Source of the DNA: Marsupella aquatica
Taxonomy: Eukaryota; Marchantiophyta
Assembly: GCA_973895155.1 (NCBI GenBank)
Contig: OZ316897.1
Span: forward strand, 5,828,001 to 5,892,000
Length of the DNA stretch: 64,000 nucleotides
Direction: 5' to 3'
The notes below the pieces were generated by a model. That model saw only the letters and a list, made by a program, of their open reading frames with translations. It did not search any database and was not told where the DNA came from. Below are positions 19,406-29,173 of the stretch, in pieces (position 1 is the first letter of the stretch; every line of letters starts with the position of its first letter). Position numbers and translations under genes: made by a program.

Positions 19406-19525
19406 GGTTGCCCCTAATTGTTTATATTTTCCTTGTTTTGTCCCTATACTAAGGTGTTCCTAGGGTGCCTTCCTGCTTTACCCACTTAACCGGCCGAGTG
19501 ATTCCTGTCTAGGCATCACAACGTG

Positions 19526-19798
19526 GAACAACTCCTCATCCGGAAAAATATCATCAATTGGCTGATCGACTGGTACGCCGTCCAGTCGTGAAAAGAAATC
19601 GGCATTGAGGTGTACCCTTCCTGGCCGAACCCGAACTTCGTAATTAAATTCCTGGAGAAGTAGCACCCACCGGGCTATCCGTCCTGTCACATCCGCTTTG
19701 TTGACCATGTACTTCAGGCTATCATGATCCGTGTGGAAAATGACCTTGTAGCCTAGCAGATAGTGTCGGAACTTTTTACACGAGTAGATTATTCCCAA
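19526..19798 (-). pseudogene. RNase H end of gypsy A pol, cut by element B
   Basis: Contains GIIYSCKKFRHYLLG, FHTDHDSLKYMV and HLNADFFSRLDG, the C-terminal half of the RNase H. The coding sequence is cut after EELFHV by insertion of element B at 19520/19521. The frame resumes at 7359 with the integrase region in register. Beyond 19525 the open frame visible on this contig runs into B's LTR and is not native. Confidence 0.85.
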
Positions 19799-19804
19799 AG
19801 CTTC

Positions 19805-22241
19805 TCAATCAGTGGGGGAATAATTCTTTTCGGCTGCAAATAGTTGACGGCTAGCGAAATAGATGGGGTGATCACGTCCATCCTCATCTAGCTGACTAAG
19901 TACGGATCCGATACAGAACCCTGACACATCGACATACACGTGGAACTCCTTATTCCAGTCTGGGGTGACCATGATAGGCGCGGTGGTGAGTCGTTTACGG
20001 AGTTCCTCAAAAGCAATCCGTCTTCGGGGTGTCTCCTCGACCGCTGCGTCCTTCTTCATCATCTCAGTTAAGGGCAACGCAATTTTAGCAAAGTCTTTAA
20101 TGAACCGGCGGTAATACCCTACGCAGCCCAAGAAGGATCGTACTGCTTTTTGATCCAAGGGGAACACCACCGCCATCCAGGCCGCAACTTTCTCTTGGTC
20201 CACCTCAATGCCCCGTTTGGACACACGATGCACGAGTAACACCCCCTCCTCTACCCCGAAGAAGCATTTGGCGGGATGTAGTTTGAGGTTAACATCTCGG
20301 CATCGTTGCAACGTTCGTCGTAGGTGTTCGGGGTGCATGGCAACGGTTCCGAAGATGGCAAAGTCATCGATAAATATCTCCAAAAATTCCCGTAGGAAAT
20401 CGTGGAAGATATTCATCATAAGGCGCTGAAACATAGCCGGGGCGTTACACAGACCAAAAGGCATCCTCCGAAATGCGAACGTTCCCCACTCCGTAGTGAA
20501 AGTTGTTTTGAGCTGATCCGCGAGACGAATCCAGATTTGGTTATAACCTGAATACCCGTCAAGAAATGTATAGATTTCATTTCGGGCCACCATATCTAGA
20601 ACCATATCCGTGAATGGTAATGGGTAATGGTCTTTTTGGGTTGCGTCATTCAGCTTACGGTAGTCCTGACAGATACGAATCTTAGGTTTTCCATCCGTAC
20701 CTCCCTTCTTTGGTACAATGACAATGGGAGAGACCCAGTCGCTGGCCATTACCGGGTAAATGATATCGGCGGCGAGGAGACGATCAATTTCCTCCTTCAC
20801 TAAGATGGAGTACCTCGGATTCATGCGACGTTGTCGCTGTCGTACCGCATGGGCTCCTAGGTTCAGATCGATTGTGTGTTCTCCCAACTAGGGGGAGACG
20901 CCTGTTAAATCATGATGACTCCATGCAAACACATCTTCATATTCCTTGAGCAAAGCTTGGATGGCTTTTTCAGCCTTCCCCGTCAAAGCGTGGCCCAGGT
21001 TAAAAGATTTGTCCATCCCAATAGTGTACTTCCGGTAGTGCTCCTTCCTGATGACTTCAACCTGGTTTCGCAGACTCGGGTCCAGGCTCGCGTCAAGCTC
21101 AGCTAACCGAACCCCTCCGTACATGGGTGGGACCGGGATTGGTCTCGGGATGGGGTTTACTTCCTCCAATTGCGGAATGGACGGATCCCATGAGACTCGC
21201 TTTTTATGTCTCGGTCTCGAGTTTTCGGCCTCAGGCGGTTGTTGGGCTGGTTCATGGTTACAAGGCTCTGAAATGGAAGGAGTAGCCTTGGCTCCCTGCT
21301 TGGCTGGAGCCGTGTCCTCCATCTCGACGAGTTGTTCGTGCGTTTCCTCATCCCCGACAGTAGATGTACTTGGGGTGGACTCAATGGCAGCCCTCGGGTA
21401 ATTTAGGAGATGTGTTTCTCGGGTTGCTTCAACTCCGAAGACATCTTCCTCGGATAGGGACGAGATGAGTTCGATCATATTGAGTTCCTCTTCCTCCGAG
21501 GTCTCCGAATCATATTCCTCGGGTCCTTGTGGGGTTTCTCCCTGATAATCGTCCATTGCCCAGGATACCCGTACGGTGGGTTCCCCGATCCGTAGCTCCT
21601 TCTTTCCCCAATCCGTGACTACATGGCCACCGTACAGCCACGGCCTGCCCAGAAGAACCGGATAAGAGGAGGGACGAACCGGCCTCATGACTAAGAAGTT
21701 GAGATAGAACTCTACCCCTCCCACCAGAGTGAGCACTCGTGTGAGCGTGCCTAATGGGAGGACCCTTGCCCCGTTTGCTAATCTGATAGCTCGGGCCCTG
21801 GGTTGATACGTGAGGTATCCTAACTTGACTGACGTTTCTTCAGTCATGATGTTGACTCCCGCTCCTCCGTCTACAAGAACCATCTTGATGGTACAGTTAT
21901 TAATTTCGATCGAGATGTCCGGCGCTCCAAGGTCCTCGCATATCATGTTGCAGTCCGCACTCCCAACTCGGGGTAGTCTTCTCCTTTGGCGACCCATGAG
22001 CAACTCCCTCAGTTGTCGTCTGTACTGTGGGTTGTTCTGCAGCAGTTGCCCCACCGTCGCTGTAACCGGGCAACTCTTCACGTCCTCCTTAATATCATAG
22101 TCCTCCTTTGTTTCTTTCGTTGGCTGCTGCTTGGCTTCCTCTTGTTTATCTTGCTTTTCTTGCTCCTGACGTCGGGCTGTCTCGGCTGCTTTGATGTCCT
22201 TATCGATTGCCTTCTGGTATTCCCGAGCTTCGTAAGCCTCC
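19805..22241 (-). pseudogene. Protease and reverse transcriptase of gypsy A
   Basis: The frame continues from gag past the stop at 22244. A retropepsin site reads VLVDGGAGVNIM, followed by LLGRPWLYGGHVVTDWG. After a linker and a TAG at 20888-20890 comes the RT: SDWVSPIVIVPKKGG, QDYRKLNDATQKDHYPLPF, FLDGYSGYNQI, FGLCNAPAMFQRLM and the catalytic FIDDFAIFG. The connection region and the start of RNase H (VDVSGFCIGSVLSQLDEDGR) follow. A TGA at 19805-19807 replaces an Arg codon (CGA-type, judged from element B) in the RNase H. The motif set, with IDD rather than YVDD, is typical of non-chromovirus gypsy elements. Confidence 0.88.
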
Positions 22242-22243
22242 AG

Positions 22244-24154
22244 CTATTTCTTTACCAATTCTTCGATGCGGGGGAAAAACAGCTTCGGGTCGTCCCGTCG
22301 GTAGTCATCGTCCTTTTCCGGGGGTATATTTATCGCTGGCTGCACCGGAGTAGTATCTTGCTTTTTCCTCCATTTCTCCTCCGTCTTTTCTTCCTTCCGT
22401 TCGGCCCTTGTCGACACTCGGTAGCACTCGGCCTCATCCAATGGATTAGGGTGTTCCGCCACGTCCACCAGATTCACCCACTCGGTGTTGTCATCTTGCC
22501 ATTCTACAGCAATCATTTGGACGACTGCATCGCTCGTGACTGGTCCAGCCTGGGCCGGTCTAGCCGCACTCGTTCGAGCAGCGATTACCAACGGACAGTT
22601 GGCCGTGGAATGAGCCTCCGTTTTGCAAACTTGACATAGTGGGGTGCCTCGGCCATCTCCCTGACGTCTTGGTTCGGTGCATTCCCTCGCAAAGTGTCCT
22701 GGCTTTTCACAGTTGTAACAAACCGGGGACTGCCAAATCCCTGGCTTAGGAGGGATGCTCGGGTTACTGATAACCTGGAAACTCCGGCCATTACTTGGGT
22801 AGGGGTACGCAGTTCTACTCGCTAAATTACGCGGACCAACCGTTGAAATCTGGTACACGGAATCAGGAGGGTCCTCAAAGAAATACTCCGTGGACTCCGA
22901 TTCGGGGCCCGGGTTGTCAACATCATCCAGCTCTACTTGGTGAACTCGGTTCTTCCACCTTGGGCATTCCTGCACCACATGGCCGGATTGGAAGCACTTT
23001 GAACACCACGCATGGGCTCGAATCTCAGATGGCTTCTTCTTCTCCACCGGCTTCTCCGCAAGATGTATTGACAGTGCTTTGAGTCGATCCGTGATTTCGT
23101 TCAGCTTGTCTGCTTCGGCAGCCTTTGGATCTGGTATCGTTCTTCGCGCCCGGGGTTTAATCTTCCCCTCCTTCTTCACTCGTCTCTTCTTCTTTTTGCT
23201 CCGGCTTTCGCTCTCCAAGTCACTTCCTGATGAACTGGAGGTAGAGGATCCGATGCTTGAAGCTGAATCCGAACTGGATTCCGTCTCGGAGCTGGACGAG
23301 GTCGAACGATGTTTCTTCTTCTTCTTCCGTTTCTTCTTCCTCTCGTCGTCCGATTCGGAGTCACTGTCACTGAAGGTTTCGTACTTACCCTTCCTGCGGC
23401 GTGCTCGCTAGCTCCGCCGGGAGTTATAGGTGGACTCCCGGTAAGTTTCGGCGCACGCTATGGCCGCCTGCATTGAAATTGGATTATTCTGGCGTACCCA
23501 GAATTGCATATTCATGGGCAAACCATGAAGGAACCATGTAAGCTGGAGCGCGTCTCCTGGCCTGGGCCGGATCTTGGCCGCAAGTTTCTGAAACTTCTAA
23601 ATGAACTTCCGCAGGGACTCTTTTTTTCCCATGCGAAGCTGGCCAATCTTTAATAGAGAACGCTGTTCTGATCCAATGGCATGAAACTCCTGCAGCAATG
23701 CAGCTTGGAATTGTGCCCAGGTAGTCCCGGGTGGTAACGAGTTGTACCATGGACGAGCTTCTCCCCGCATTACTCCCGGGAGGACGGTTAGCTTAATGGC
23801 GTCTTCCCCATTAGCTTTAGCAGTGGCTTCAAACTCATCCAACCATTCATCCGGATCATCCCCATGACGCCCTTTGAAAGGTCGATAATGAAATCGCGAT
23901 CGTTGCGATATTTGTGGAGGCGCCTGAGCAGCGCGGGCCACCGGTGGAGCGGCTGCCATAGGTGGTGGTGGTGGTGGTGGTGGAACCGCAGCAGGGCCGG
24001 TCGAACCGGACCCCAAAGATCCCGAGGGTATGTTCATACGTCGAGACGATTGCGAGTCCTCCGAGCCCGATGAGTCGGAGCTTGTTGTGGTTGCACTTTC
24101 TCGTTCGCTGGTCAATCTCCTCAAGTAAGCTGCTTGAGAATGAGTGACGGGCAT
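22244..24154 (-). pseudogene. Gag of gypsy A (retrotransposon gag plus three zinc knuckles)
   Basis: Starts at the ATG at 24154, 120 bp inside the 5' LTR. After a Ser-rich and polyproline leader comes the capsid-type domain (DDPDEWLDEFEATAKANGE, GEARPWYNSLP). The frame then meets TAG stops at 23597 and 23408 and continues through a Ser/Lys/Arg-rich segment (KKKRKKKKKHRSTSSSS-like, with long Ser/Asp/Glu runs). Three CCHC-type motifs follow: CSKCFQSGHVVQEC, CYNCEKPGHFAREC and CQVCKTEAHSTANC. At the first and third stops element B has Gln, so these are simple CAG to TAG losses. The product would package RNA; this copy cannot make it without readthrough. Confidence 0.85.
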
Positions 24155-24245
24155 TTACTCATATAAATGCAATGGTTAGTACTACGTCCTGATGTATCCT
24201 GCCTAGGTGAATACGCACATGTCTCCCCTCTACGATATGTAGAGT

Positions 24246-24268
24246 GCCCCCTCCATCTAGCGCCAAAA
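24246..24268 (-). promoter_or_regulatory. Primer-binding site of gypsy A
   Basis: On the minus strand, TTTTGGCGCTAGATGGAG and following bases occur 9 nt inside the 5' LTR. The same sequence occurs at the equivalent place in element B (16533-16555), so both families prime with the same tRNA. I do not identify the tRNA. Confidence 0.7.
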
Positions 24269-25178
24269 CAAAGGCTATGTCACATCGTAGGCTTCGGCCT
24301 TAACTCAGACTTCAGCTTAGACGGGCACATCCCTCGTAAATCTGAGGGTTCGGGCAGGAAGGGAAGCACGTAATGCACCTTATTCTCGTAAACTAGCGCT
24401 AAGTGCGCATACTGCTAAATACGGACACCTCCTAGGTATGGTTTGTGTTCCACCGCCGGAACGTACCTTAGTCGATAGCAGGATCGACCCCGGCTTAAGG
24501 GCTTCTAAGCCTTCGTGCTGTCCGCCTTCGATCCGGATTCGATGATACAGGTCCTCAACCCGTGCTCGCAACCACTTACCCGCAGGCTGCACCCTGTGCA
24601 CGTCTCGGGTAGTGCGTTCGGCCCGGCGCTGCCACCCATATACGAGAAACCCACACACATATGCGCACACATGCATACAATCTCGATTTACACGAAGGAA
24701 AAATGATGGGAAAGGATTTTACTACAAAGGGAACATATGCGTACACTTAGTTGACACGACAGCCCTGGAATGCACAGGTTCAAGGCCAAGGGTGCACACT
24801 ACAACGGAGCCCGGCTCTGCACTCGCCCGGTGAGCTTAGTCCTACCCCCTCCCCTTGGTACTCTGTCATTCCCAGAGGTCGGGACTCCCCGCATGTCCCG
24901 CGGATGTCCGACTCTGAAACTAAAAACCCCCCCCCTTGCCTCTACCGAGGGGTGCACTAAATACTAAGAGCCGAGGAACGGGGCGTCCTCCCGCCGAAGA
25001 TCCGCTGACCAAGGTCCTAACTAAGCTGACAGTCAGGCCGGAAAATGGCTGTGTCTTATTAGAAGATCCTAATCTACGCAGGCTGGACAGCAGGGCAGCG
25101 CTGCTGTACCTAAGGCAGGTGCCTGTCCCAAGAGCCTGACTAAGCCAATCCTAATCCTAATCTATTCCTACTCCGCCG

Positions 25179-27827
25179 CTAATGCCTGGCACGCTTGCCA
25201 GAGCCGCCCGAATGGGAACGGCCATCCCGCTGCCTTCGAAGCCTGTCATTGTCCGCTTTGAGGAGCTGGACCTGGTCCAGCAGAGATTCGTTCTCTCGCC
25301 TCGCCGCGTCCGTCTCCTCTGCTGCCTCCTGACATGCCTCCTCCAGCTGCTGGGCGTCACTCGTCAGTTTACTCGCCAGCTGGTCCTGCTTCTCGGCCTC
25401 GGTTTGGAGCCGCGCCATCTCAGCCTGCAGCGTGGCTATCTCCGTCGCGTCCCGCTGGGCTCGCTCCTGGGCCTCCTCCAGGTCTTTCTGCCAGGTGACA
25501 GCTTGTTTCTTCAAACTGTCAATCTGGTTCCGGAGTCGTGTAATCTCGGCCTCGTTCCCAGCTTTGGCCTGTTCGGCTAGGGCGGTAAGAGCGTACGCCT
25601 TTGCTAACAACTCATCAGCGGCTGCAACCTTGGGTCGTAGTTGCAGAAGCTCAGCCTCTTGAGCCGCCACTTCGTTCTTTAGGTACACGGACTCCACCCG
25701 GTACCGCTCTATCCTCTGAAGGGCCTCCGACTGGGCCCGACCTGCCTTTACGGCGGCAACCAACTCCTGATTGAAGAAACAGGCTACCTTCCGGGCCATG
25801 AACTCCCCGGTATCCCGGGCAATTTGATGAGAGAAATCTCCCAGAAGCCCGTTCAGAAACGTACCCTGTACGAAGAGTTCCGGGTGGTCCAAGTTGTGCC
25901 TGTCCGGATTTGGGCACGGGCAGACATCAACACGCGCAGGGGCCGGGGCAGTGACGTCCAGCCCTGGGGACATAACGTTGGAAGGGGCTGGAGTGTCCTC
26001 CTGCAGCGATGTCCGGTTCTCCGGAATTGCCACCGGCGGGTCCTTGGGAGACCCGGGTTCGGGTAAGACCTCTGTCGTACCAACTTCTGTACTTAGCCCG
26101 GCTAGTTGGGTCGCATCAACGGTTGCAACGACCAACCCCTTCGGCGCCTCCTCGGTTACGATTACAGCTATTTGTGGAGGTGGGGTGGGTGAAGCTGGCG
26201 TGTCCACTGGACTTCGGGCCTCGGGTTGGGGCCGTCTCTCCAATGCCGGAAAAACCCACCTAGCTGGGACCAGCTTTGTAACGTTGATGTGGGGAAGGGT
26301 TCGTCGATCAAACCGGGCGTACCACTCAAGAATGATTTCGATGTGGCTAGCGAAATACGCTTTCCCGCCAATGTACAGCGTCTTCCTTCGCCGCTCCATC
26401 TCTTCATGGAATTTCTTAGCGAAGTACGACGCCCATTTCCTAGGTCGATAGTTCTCGACCTGGATGACCTGGGCGGCGGAGATCTCCCCCCGGGGTTCCA
26501 TCATGTGGAGAGCGTACCTCTGGAACTCCAGCCGCTCAGCTATCTCGGGCATGAGGCAGGTCCTCATCACGAACCCGTTGTCCACTGATCCCTCTGAGGG
26601 AAAACTTGAAGATTGGTACTTGGCCCCCTTGCCCCCGGGAGCCCGTGATTCGACTCGATGGTCACCTTCGGGTAACCCGAAGATCATCTTGAGCCGTTCT
26701 TCTGTGAGGGACATATTCCTTCCCCGCAGCCGAGTCTGTTGACGTACGTCGTCATAATTCTTGACGAATTCTGTCATGTCCTCCCCGTAGTACCTGCAAG
26801 TGTTCCAGGGGAGAGAGGCGAGGTGCTCAAATCCCTGAGTCTTCAGGTACACCGCATGCTTGGGATGGAGGATGTTGCTGTGAACGTTTTCCCCCATGCG
26901 ATGCATCGTTACCTTGGCTACGGCTACCGTGGCCAACGGTAACCCGGATGCACTGGCGGATTCCTTCCTCTTCTTTCCCCGTGACTGACTCGGGGAAGGT
27001 GATACTTCCCCATCCTCCCGATCGGGCCTGGGGAGTGCCACTGCGGTTGGTAACGGGCCCGGGGCGGCCATGGTCACCATGTTGTCTGCTGGGGCCGCTC
27101 CTGGGGTCAGAGCAGGGGGTGGGGACGATATAGTGTCGGCCCCCCGAGCGCTTGTTCCTCTGGGCCGCCTGGTCAAGGGTGGGGTAGCCTCGTCGTCATC
27201 GCTAAGATCCACAGCGTTGATGACGGAGCGTACCTGTGCTGGCTGGGTGATAGGTGGTGGGGTTTGGCTAGGCCGCGGCTGAGGCTGAAGCTGAAGCTGA
27301 GGTTGCATGGGCACGGGCACGGGTACGGGTACGGGTACGGGTCCGGCTGAGTTGGTCATGTTGGTTGATGGCCGAGTTCCCATGAAGCTCTGTAGGTGCT
27401 GGTAGAAGTTCTCCGAAGCAAGTGCGGATGCCCTTGTCGAACGGTTGGTACTGGACTCGCCGTTAATGATAGCCCGAACCTGGGCAGGGATGTGGTCGAA
27501 GTGATGTCGCTGTAGGTCGATTGTACCCGGGATATTGAAGACCTCGTCCGGAAGCCGAAGCAATGCTTCCCAGAACCCGATATATTTGTCTCCGTTGAAG
27601 AAGTACCCAGATACCTCAGCTGGTCGGTAAAGCTCGCTCTGAGACGGGTAGTCAAAGTTAAGGACGTAGTGGTGTCGTCCTGCTAGGCGGATGGCTCTCT
27701 CGTATTCGCGTTCGATCTCGTATCGGCGCGGGTTGGCGTGTTTCAATGAATCGGCCAAGTGCCTTCCGGTAGATAGGAACTGCGTCCAGAATCGAATGGC
27801 CGAGCTGGAGAGGATCGTGTGCGACAT
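25179..27827 (-). CDS. LTR-embedded protein of gypsy A, intact copy (882 aa)
   Basis: An uninterrupted 882-codon frame from an ATG at 27827, lying entirely inside the 5' LTR and on the gag-pol strand. In order: an N-terminal domain of about 110 residues containing YRPAEVSGYFF and FWEALLRLPDEVFNIPG; a Pro/Gln and acidic linker with (PV)n repeats and an NLS-like GKKRKES patch (about residue 285); a second folded region of about 240 residues including TRLRGRNMSLTEERLKMIFG; another Pro-rich linker; and a long heptad-rich coiled coil in the last 190 or so residues. No gag, pol or env motif is present. The RGxx..LTEExxxxxFGLPEG pattern resembles plant retrotransposon extra-ORF domains (putative plant transposon protein type), which is an inference. 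A TATA box lies 108 bp upstream, so it could be the first ORF on the genomic RNA. Function is unknown. Confidence 0.8.
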   Translation of the reverse strand: MSHTILSSSAIRFWTQFLSTGRHLADSLKHANPRRYEIEREYERAIRLAGRHHYVLNFDYPSQSELYRPAEVSGYFFNGDKYIGFWEALLRLPDEVFNIPGTIDLQRHHFDHIPAQVRAIINGESSTNRSTRASALASENFYQHLQSFMGTRPSTNMTNSAGPVPVPVPVPVPMQPQLQLQPQPRPSQTPPPITQPAQVRSVINAVDLSDDDEATPPLTRRPRGTSARGADTISSPPPALTPGAAPADNMVTMAAPGPLPTAVALPRPDREDGEVSPSPSQSRGKKRKESASASGLPLATVAVAKVTMHRMGENVHSNILHPKHAVYLKTQGFEHLASLPWNTCRYYGEDMTEFVKNYDDVRQQTRLRGRNMSLTEERLKMIFGLPEGDHRVESRAPGGKGAKYQSSSFPSEGSVDNGFVMRTCLMPEIAERLEFQRYALHMMEPRGEISAAQVIQVENYRPRKWASYFAKKFHEEMERRRKTLYIGGKAYFASHIEIILEWYARFDRRTLPHINVTKLVPARWVFPALERRPQPEARSPVDTPASPTPPPQIAVIVTEEAPKGLVVATVDATQLAGLSTEVGTTEVLPEPGSPKDPPVAIPENRTSLQEDTPAPSNVMSPGLDVTAPAPARVDVCPCPNPDRHNLDHPELFVQGTFLNGLLGDFSHQIARDTGEFMARKVACFFNQELVAAVKAGRAQSEALQRIERYRVESVYLKNEVAAQEAELLQLRPKVAAADELLAKAYALTALAEQAKAGNEAEITRLRNQIDSLKKQAVTWQKDLEEAQERAQRDATEIATLQAEMARLQTEAEKQDQLASKLTSDAQQLEEACQEAAEETDAARRENESLLDQVQLLKADNDRLRRQRDGRSHSGGSGKRARH

Positions 27828-27926
27828 TCAGAGGAGATAGTAGTGGCGACCTAGAGAGAATGAGAGAGCTGGGGTCGAAGCTGGCGCGCGGACTGATGGA
27901 CTGGTGCACTACAAAGGGTTGGCTCC

Positions 27927-27935
27927 CCTTTTATA
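27927..27935 (-). promoter_or_regulatory. TATA box of gypsy A LTR (right, 5' copy)
   Basis: The same TATAAAAGG at the same distance from the start codon at 27827. This is the copy expected to drive the element's genomic RNA. Confidence 0.55.
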
Positions 27936-28916
27936 CTTTGAGGGCTTGTCGATCCCCGACGTCTCCTCGATGCCCATAGGTTGAACCGCTCACGCTTGTG
28001 GTGTACCGGCCACTCCGCCGGTTTGAGTCAGCGTGCGTCAGTGGCCGCTTCCTTAAGTTTGTTATACGGACCCGAGGGAGGGGCCCCTCCACGCTCGTAA
28101 CCCGGGTGTGCGAATAGCGACCCGCCGCCAGCCCGAACCTGAAGTCCCCCTTATTGCCTAATGATGTCCTACCCCTATTGATTACCTAAATACTGTCGTT
28201 ATGCTAATAATAGCGGCCTAAGACCCACCTAATGCGCGTGCCGAGCGCAGTTAGACTGAATCACTCATTAACCGCCGTACCGGCGGCGTCACAGTACTGC
28301 TTTTCAATTCTTGTCTCTGTTCAATGTTGTCCTTATGGAATGCGCTCTCAGTCTTTGAATGGTTGCATTCGATCCTCTGTTTTGTTCGTGCCTTTCCTCC
28401 TCTCTCGATCGTTTTATGCCCCCTTCCTCTATAATTTTCATTATCTACTATCCTTATCAGAATTTGTTTCGTTTCTTCTCAGATTTAAAGGTCGTTTCCA
28501 GAGGGGTTTCTTCACCTTCAATCCTTATTGTTTCTCGCCTCAATCCTTAATACTTTCGATTCTCTTTGTCAGCGCCTTACCAATGTTCACTGCCAGTGCT
28601 TTCTCTCACACCGACTCTTTCTCGATTCTTGCTTAATCATTTTCTCTCGCTCTCTCTCGTGCCTCCTTAAGTGATCTTCAATGTCCTTATGAGATCGGTC
28701 CGTCATGGTTCGGCATAGGTAGTCCATGGCTTCCGCAATGACATTTGGAGGAATCACAAACGTCCTTGTTAAACCTAAAATTAGAAATGTGATCGAGAAG
28801 TTCTCATCCATAGCTTCTTGGGAGGGGCAGTTATGTCAAATCTATAAACACTCAATGAAAATCTGGCCTTTCTCTCAAAGAAAAAATTGCTCGTGGAGAG
28901 CTACGTGCTGATAACG

Positions 28917-29059
28917 TGTTGTGGGAGAAATGAGACAAAGAGTTGGTTCCATCTTTACTCTTGGTAGAATATGTACATGTGGCTATGGCCTAAGTAGTTA
29001 GGGTAGTTACATAGGTAGTTATCCCAAAGGTAGACTTAACTCAAGTATGAGTTACAACA
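28917..29059 (-). repeat. Right (5') LTR of the TRIM-like element
   Basis: A 143-bp repeat, TGTTGT...ACAACA, followed by the GTATG target duplicate at 29060-29064. On the minus strand, a degenerate TATCAG-containing primer site lies immediately inside it at about 28901-28916. Confidence 0.65.
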
Positions 29060-29173
29060 GTATGTAGGTTTTCTTTGTTGTTAGTCATTGTCTTGTATTT
29101 TTGGACTGAGACAATCTCAGTCCAAAGTTCAAATTTGGTTTTCTTCTAAGAGTTGTATTTGTTGCACTTGCAG

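Larger units (their letters stand above)
7360..19520 (-). mobile_element. Gypsy retrotransposon B, Tat/Athila-like, inserted in gypsy A pol
   Basis: LTRs 7360-10332 (2973 bp) and 16557-19520 (2964 bp) are flanked by ACGTG duplicates at 7355-7359 and 19521-19525. Same strand and same gene order as A. The LTRs differ at about 16 sites plus one 9-bp indel by eye (about 0.5%), which makes B younger than A, as the nesting requires. Coding damage: a TAG after the protease (13908), a frame change near 13500-13590, and a TAG at 11536 between RNase H and integrase. It shares primer site, polypurine tract, triple zinc knuckle and LTR-encoded coiled-coil proteins with A, but the sequences are clearly diverged, so these are sister families. 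Confidence 0.92.
16557..19520 (-). repeat. Right (5') LTR of gypsy B, with embedded ORFs
   Basis: Partner of 7360-10332. The first LTR frame carries a nonsense change here; the second is intact. Confidence 0.92.
2018..28293 (-). mobile_element. Gypsy (Ty3-like) retrotransposon A, Tat/Athila-like, split by element B
   Basis: LTRs of 4010 bp (2018-6027) and 4016 bp (24278-28293) are flanked by GTACT duplicates at 2013-2017 and 28294-28298. Minus-strand order is 5' LTR, primer site, gag, protease, RT, RNase H, element B, integrase, polypurine tract, 3' LTR. There is no chromodomain after the integrase. All gag-pol pieces lie in one frame; once the 12,161-bp element B and one 5-bp duplicate are discounted, the integrase frame is also in register. 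Five in-frame stops (starting at 23597, 23408, 22244, 20888 and 19805) inactivate it. The LTRs differ at about 50 sites by my eye count (about 1.2%), mostly transitions. Confidence 0.92.
24278..28293 (-). repeat. Right (5') LTR of gypsy A, 4016 bp, with embedded ORF
   Basis: Its partner is 2018-6027. As the 5' LTR of a minus-strand element it would carry the active promoter. The embedded frame (25179-27827) is fully open here. Confidence 0.93.
1347..29059 (-). mobile_element. Outermost small non-autonomous LTR retroelement (TRIM-like), host of gypsy A and B
   Basis: Terminal repeats at 1347-1485 and 28917-29059 begin TGTTGTGGG. The right copy ends ACAACA, and GTATG duplicates flank the element at 1342-1346 and 29060-29064. 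Without its nested passengers it is about 1.4 kb and has no recognisable gag or pol. Minus orientation is inferred from a degenerate initiator-tRNA-type primer site just inside the right LTR. The shared 139 bp of the two LTRs are identical by eye. The left LTR lacks the terminal AACA on its inner side. The internal sequence is pyrimidine-rich on the plus strand (1486-2012 and 28299-28916). A 74-codon minus-strand frame (28587-28811, starting MDENFSITF) follows the primer site; its origin is not recognised. Confidence 0.65.
1342..29173 (+). other. Intron of the FCP1-like gene, enlarged by a nested retrotransposon pile
   Basis: The donor GTATGT (1342-1347) and acceptor TTGCAG (29168-29173) frame the pile. 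Removing the outermost element and one duplicate leaves an intron of 114 bp (29060-29173). The outer element inserted after the fifth intron base: the duplicated target GTATG is the first five intron bases, and the element's first base T restores GTATGT. The remaining native intron carries a perfect 12-bp inverted repeat with a 3-nt loop at 29100-29126. Confidence 0.6.

Noticed and set aside
2018-28293. Segmental duplication of a 4-kb host region
   Set aside because: Ends are TG...CA, primer site and polypurine tract abut the copies, and GTACT duplicates flank the whole, so these are LTRs.
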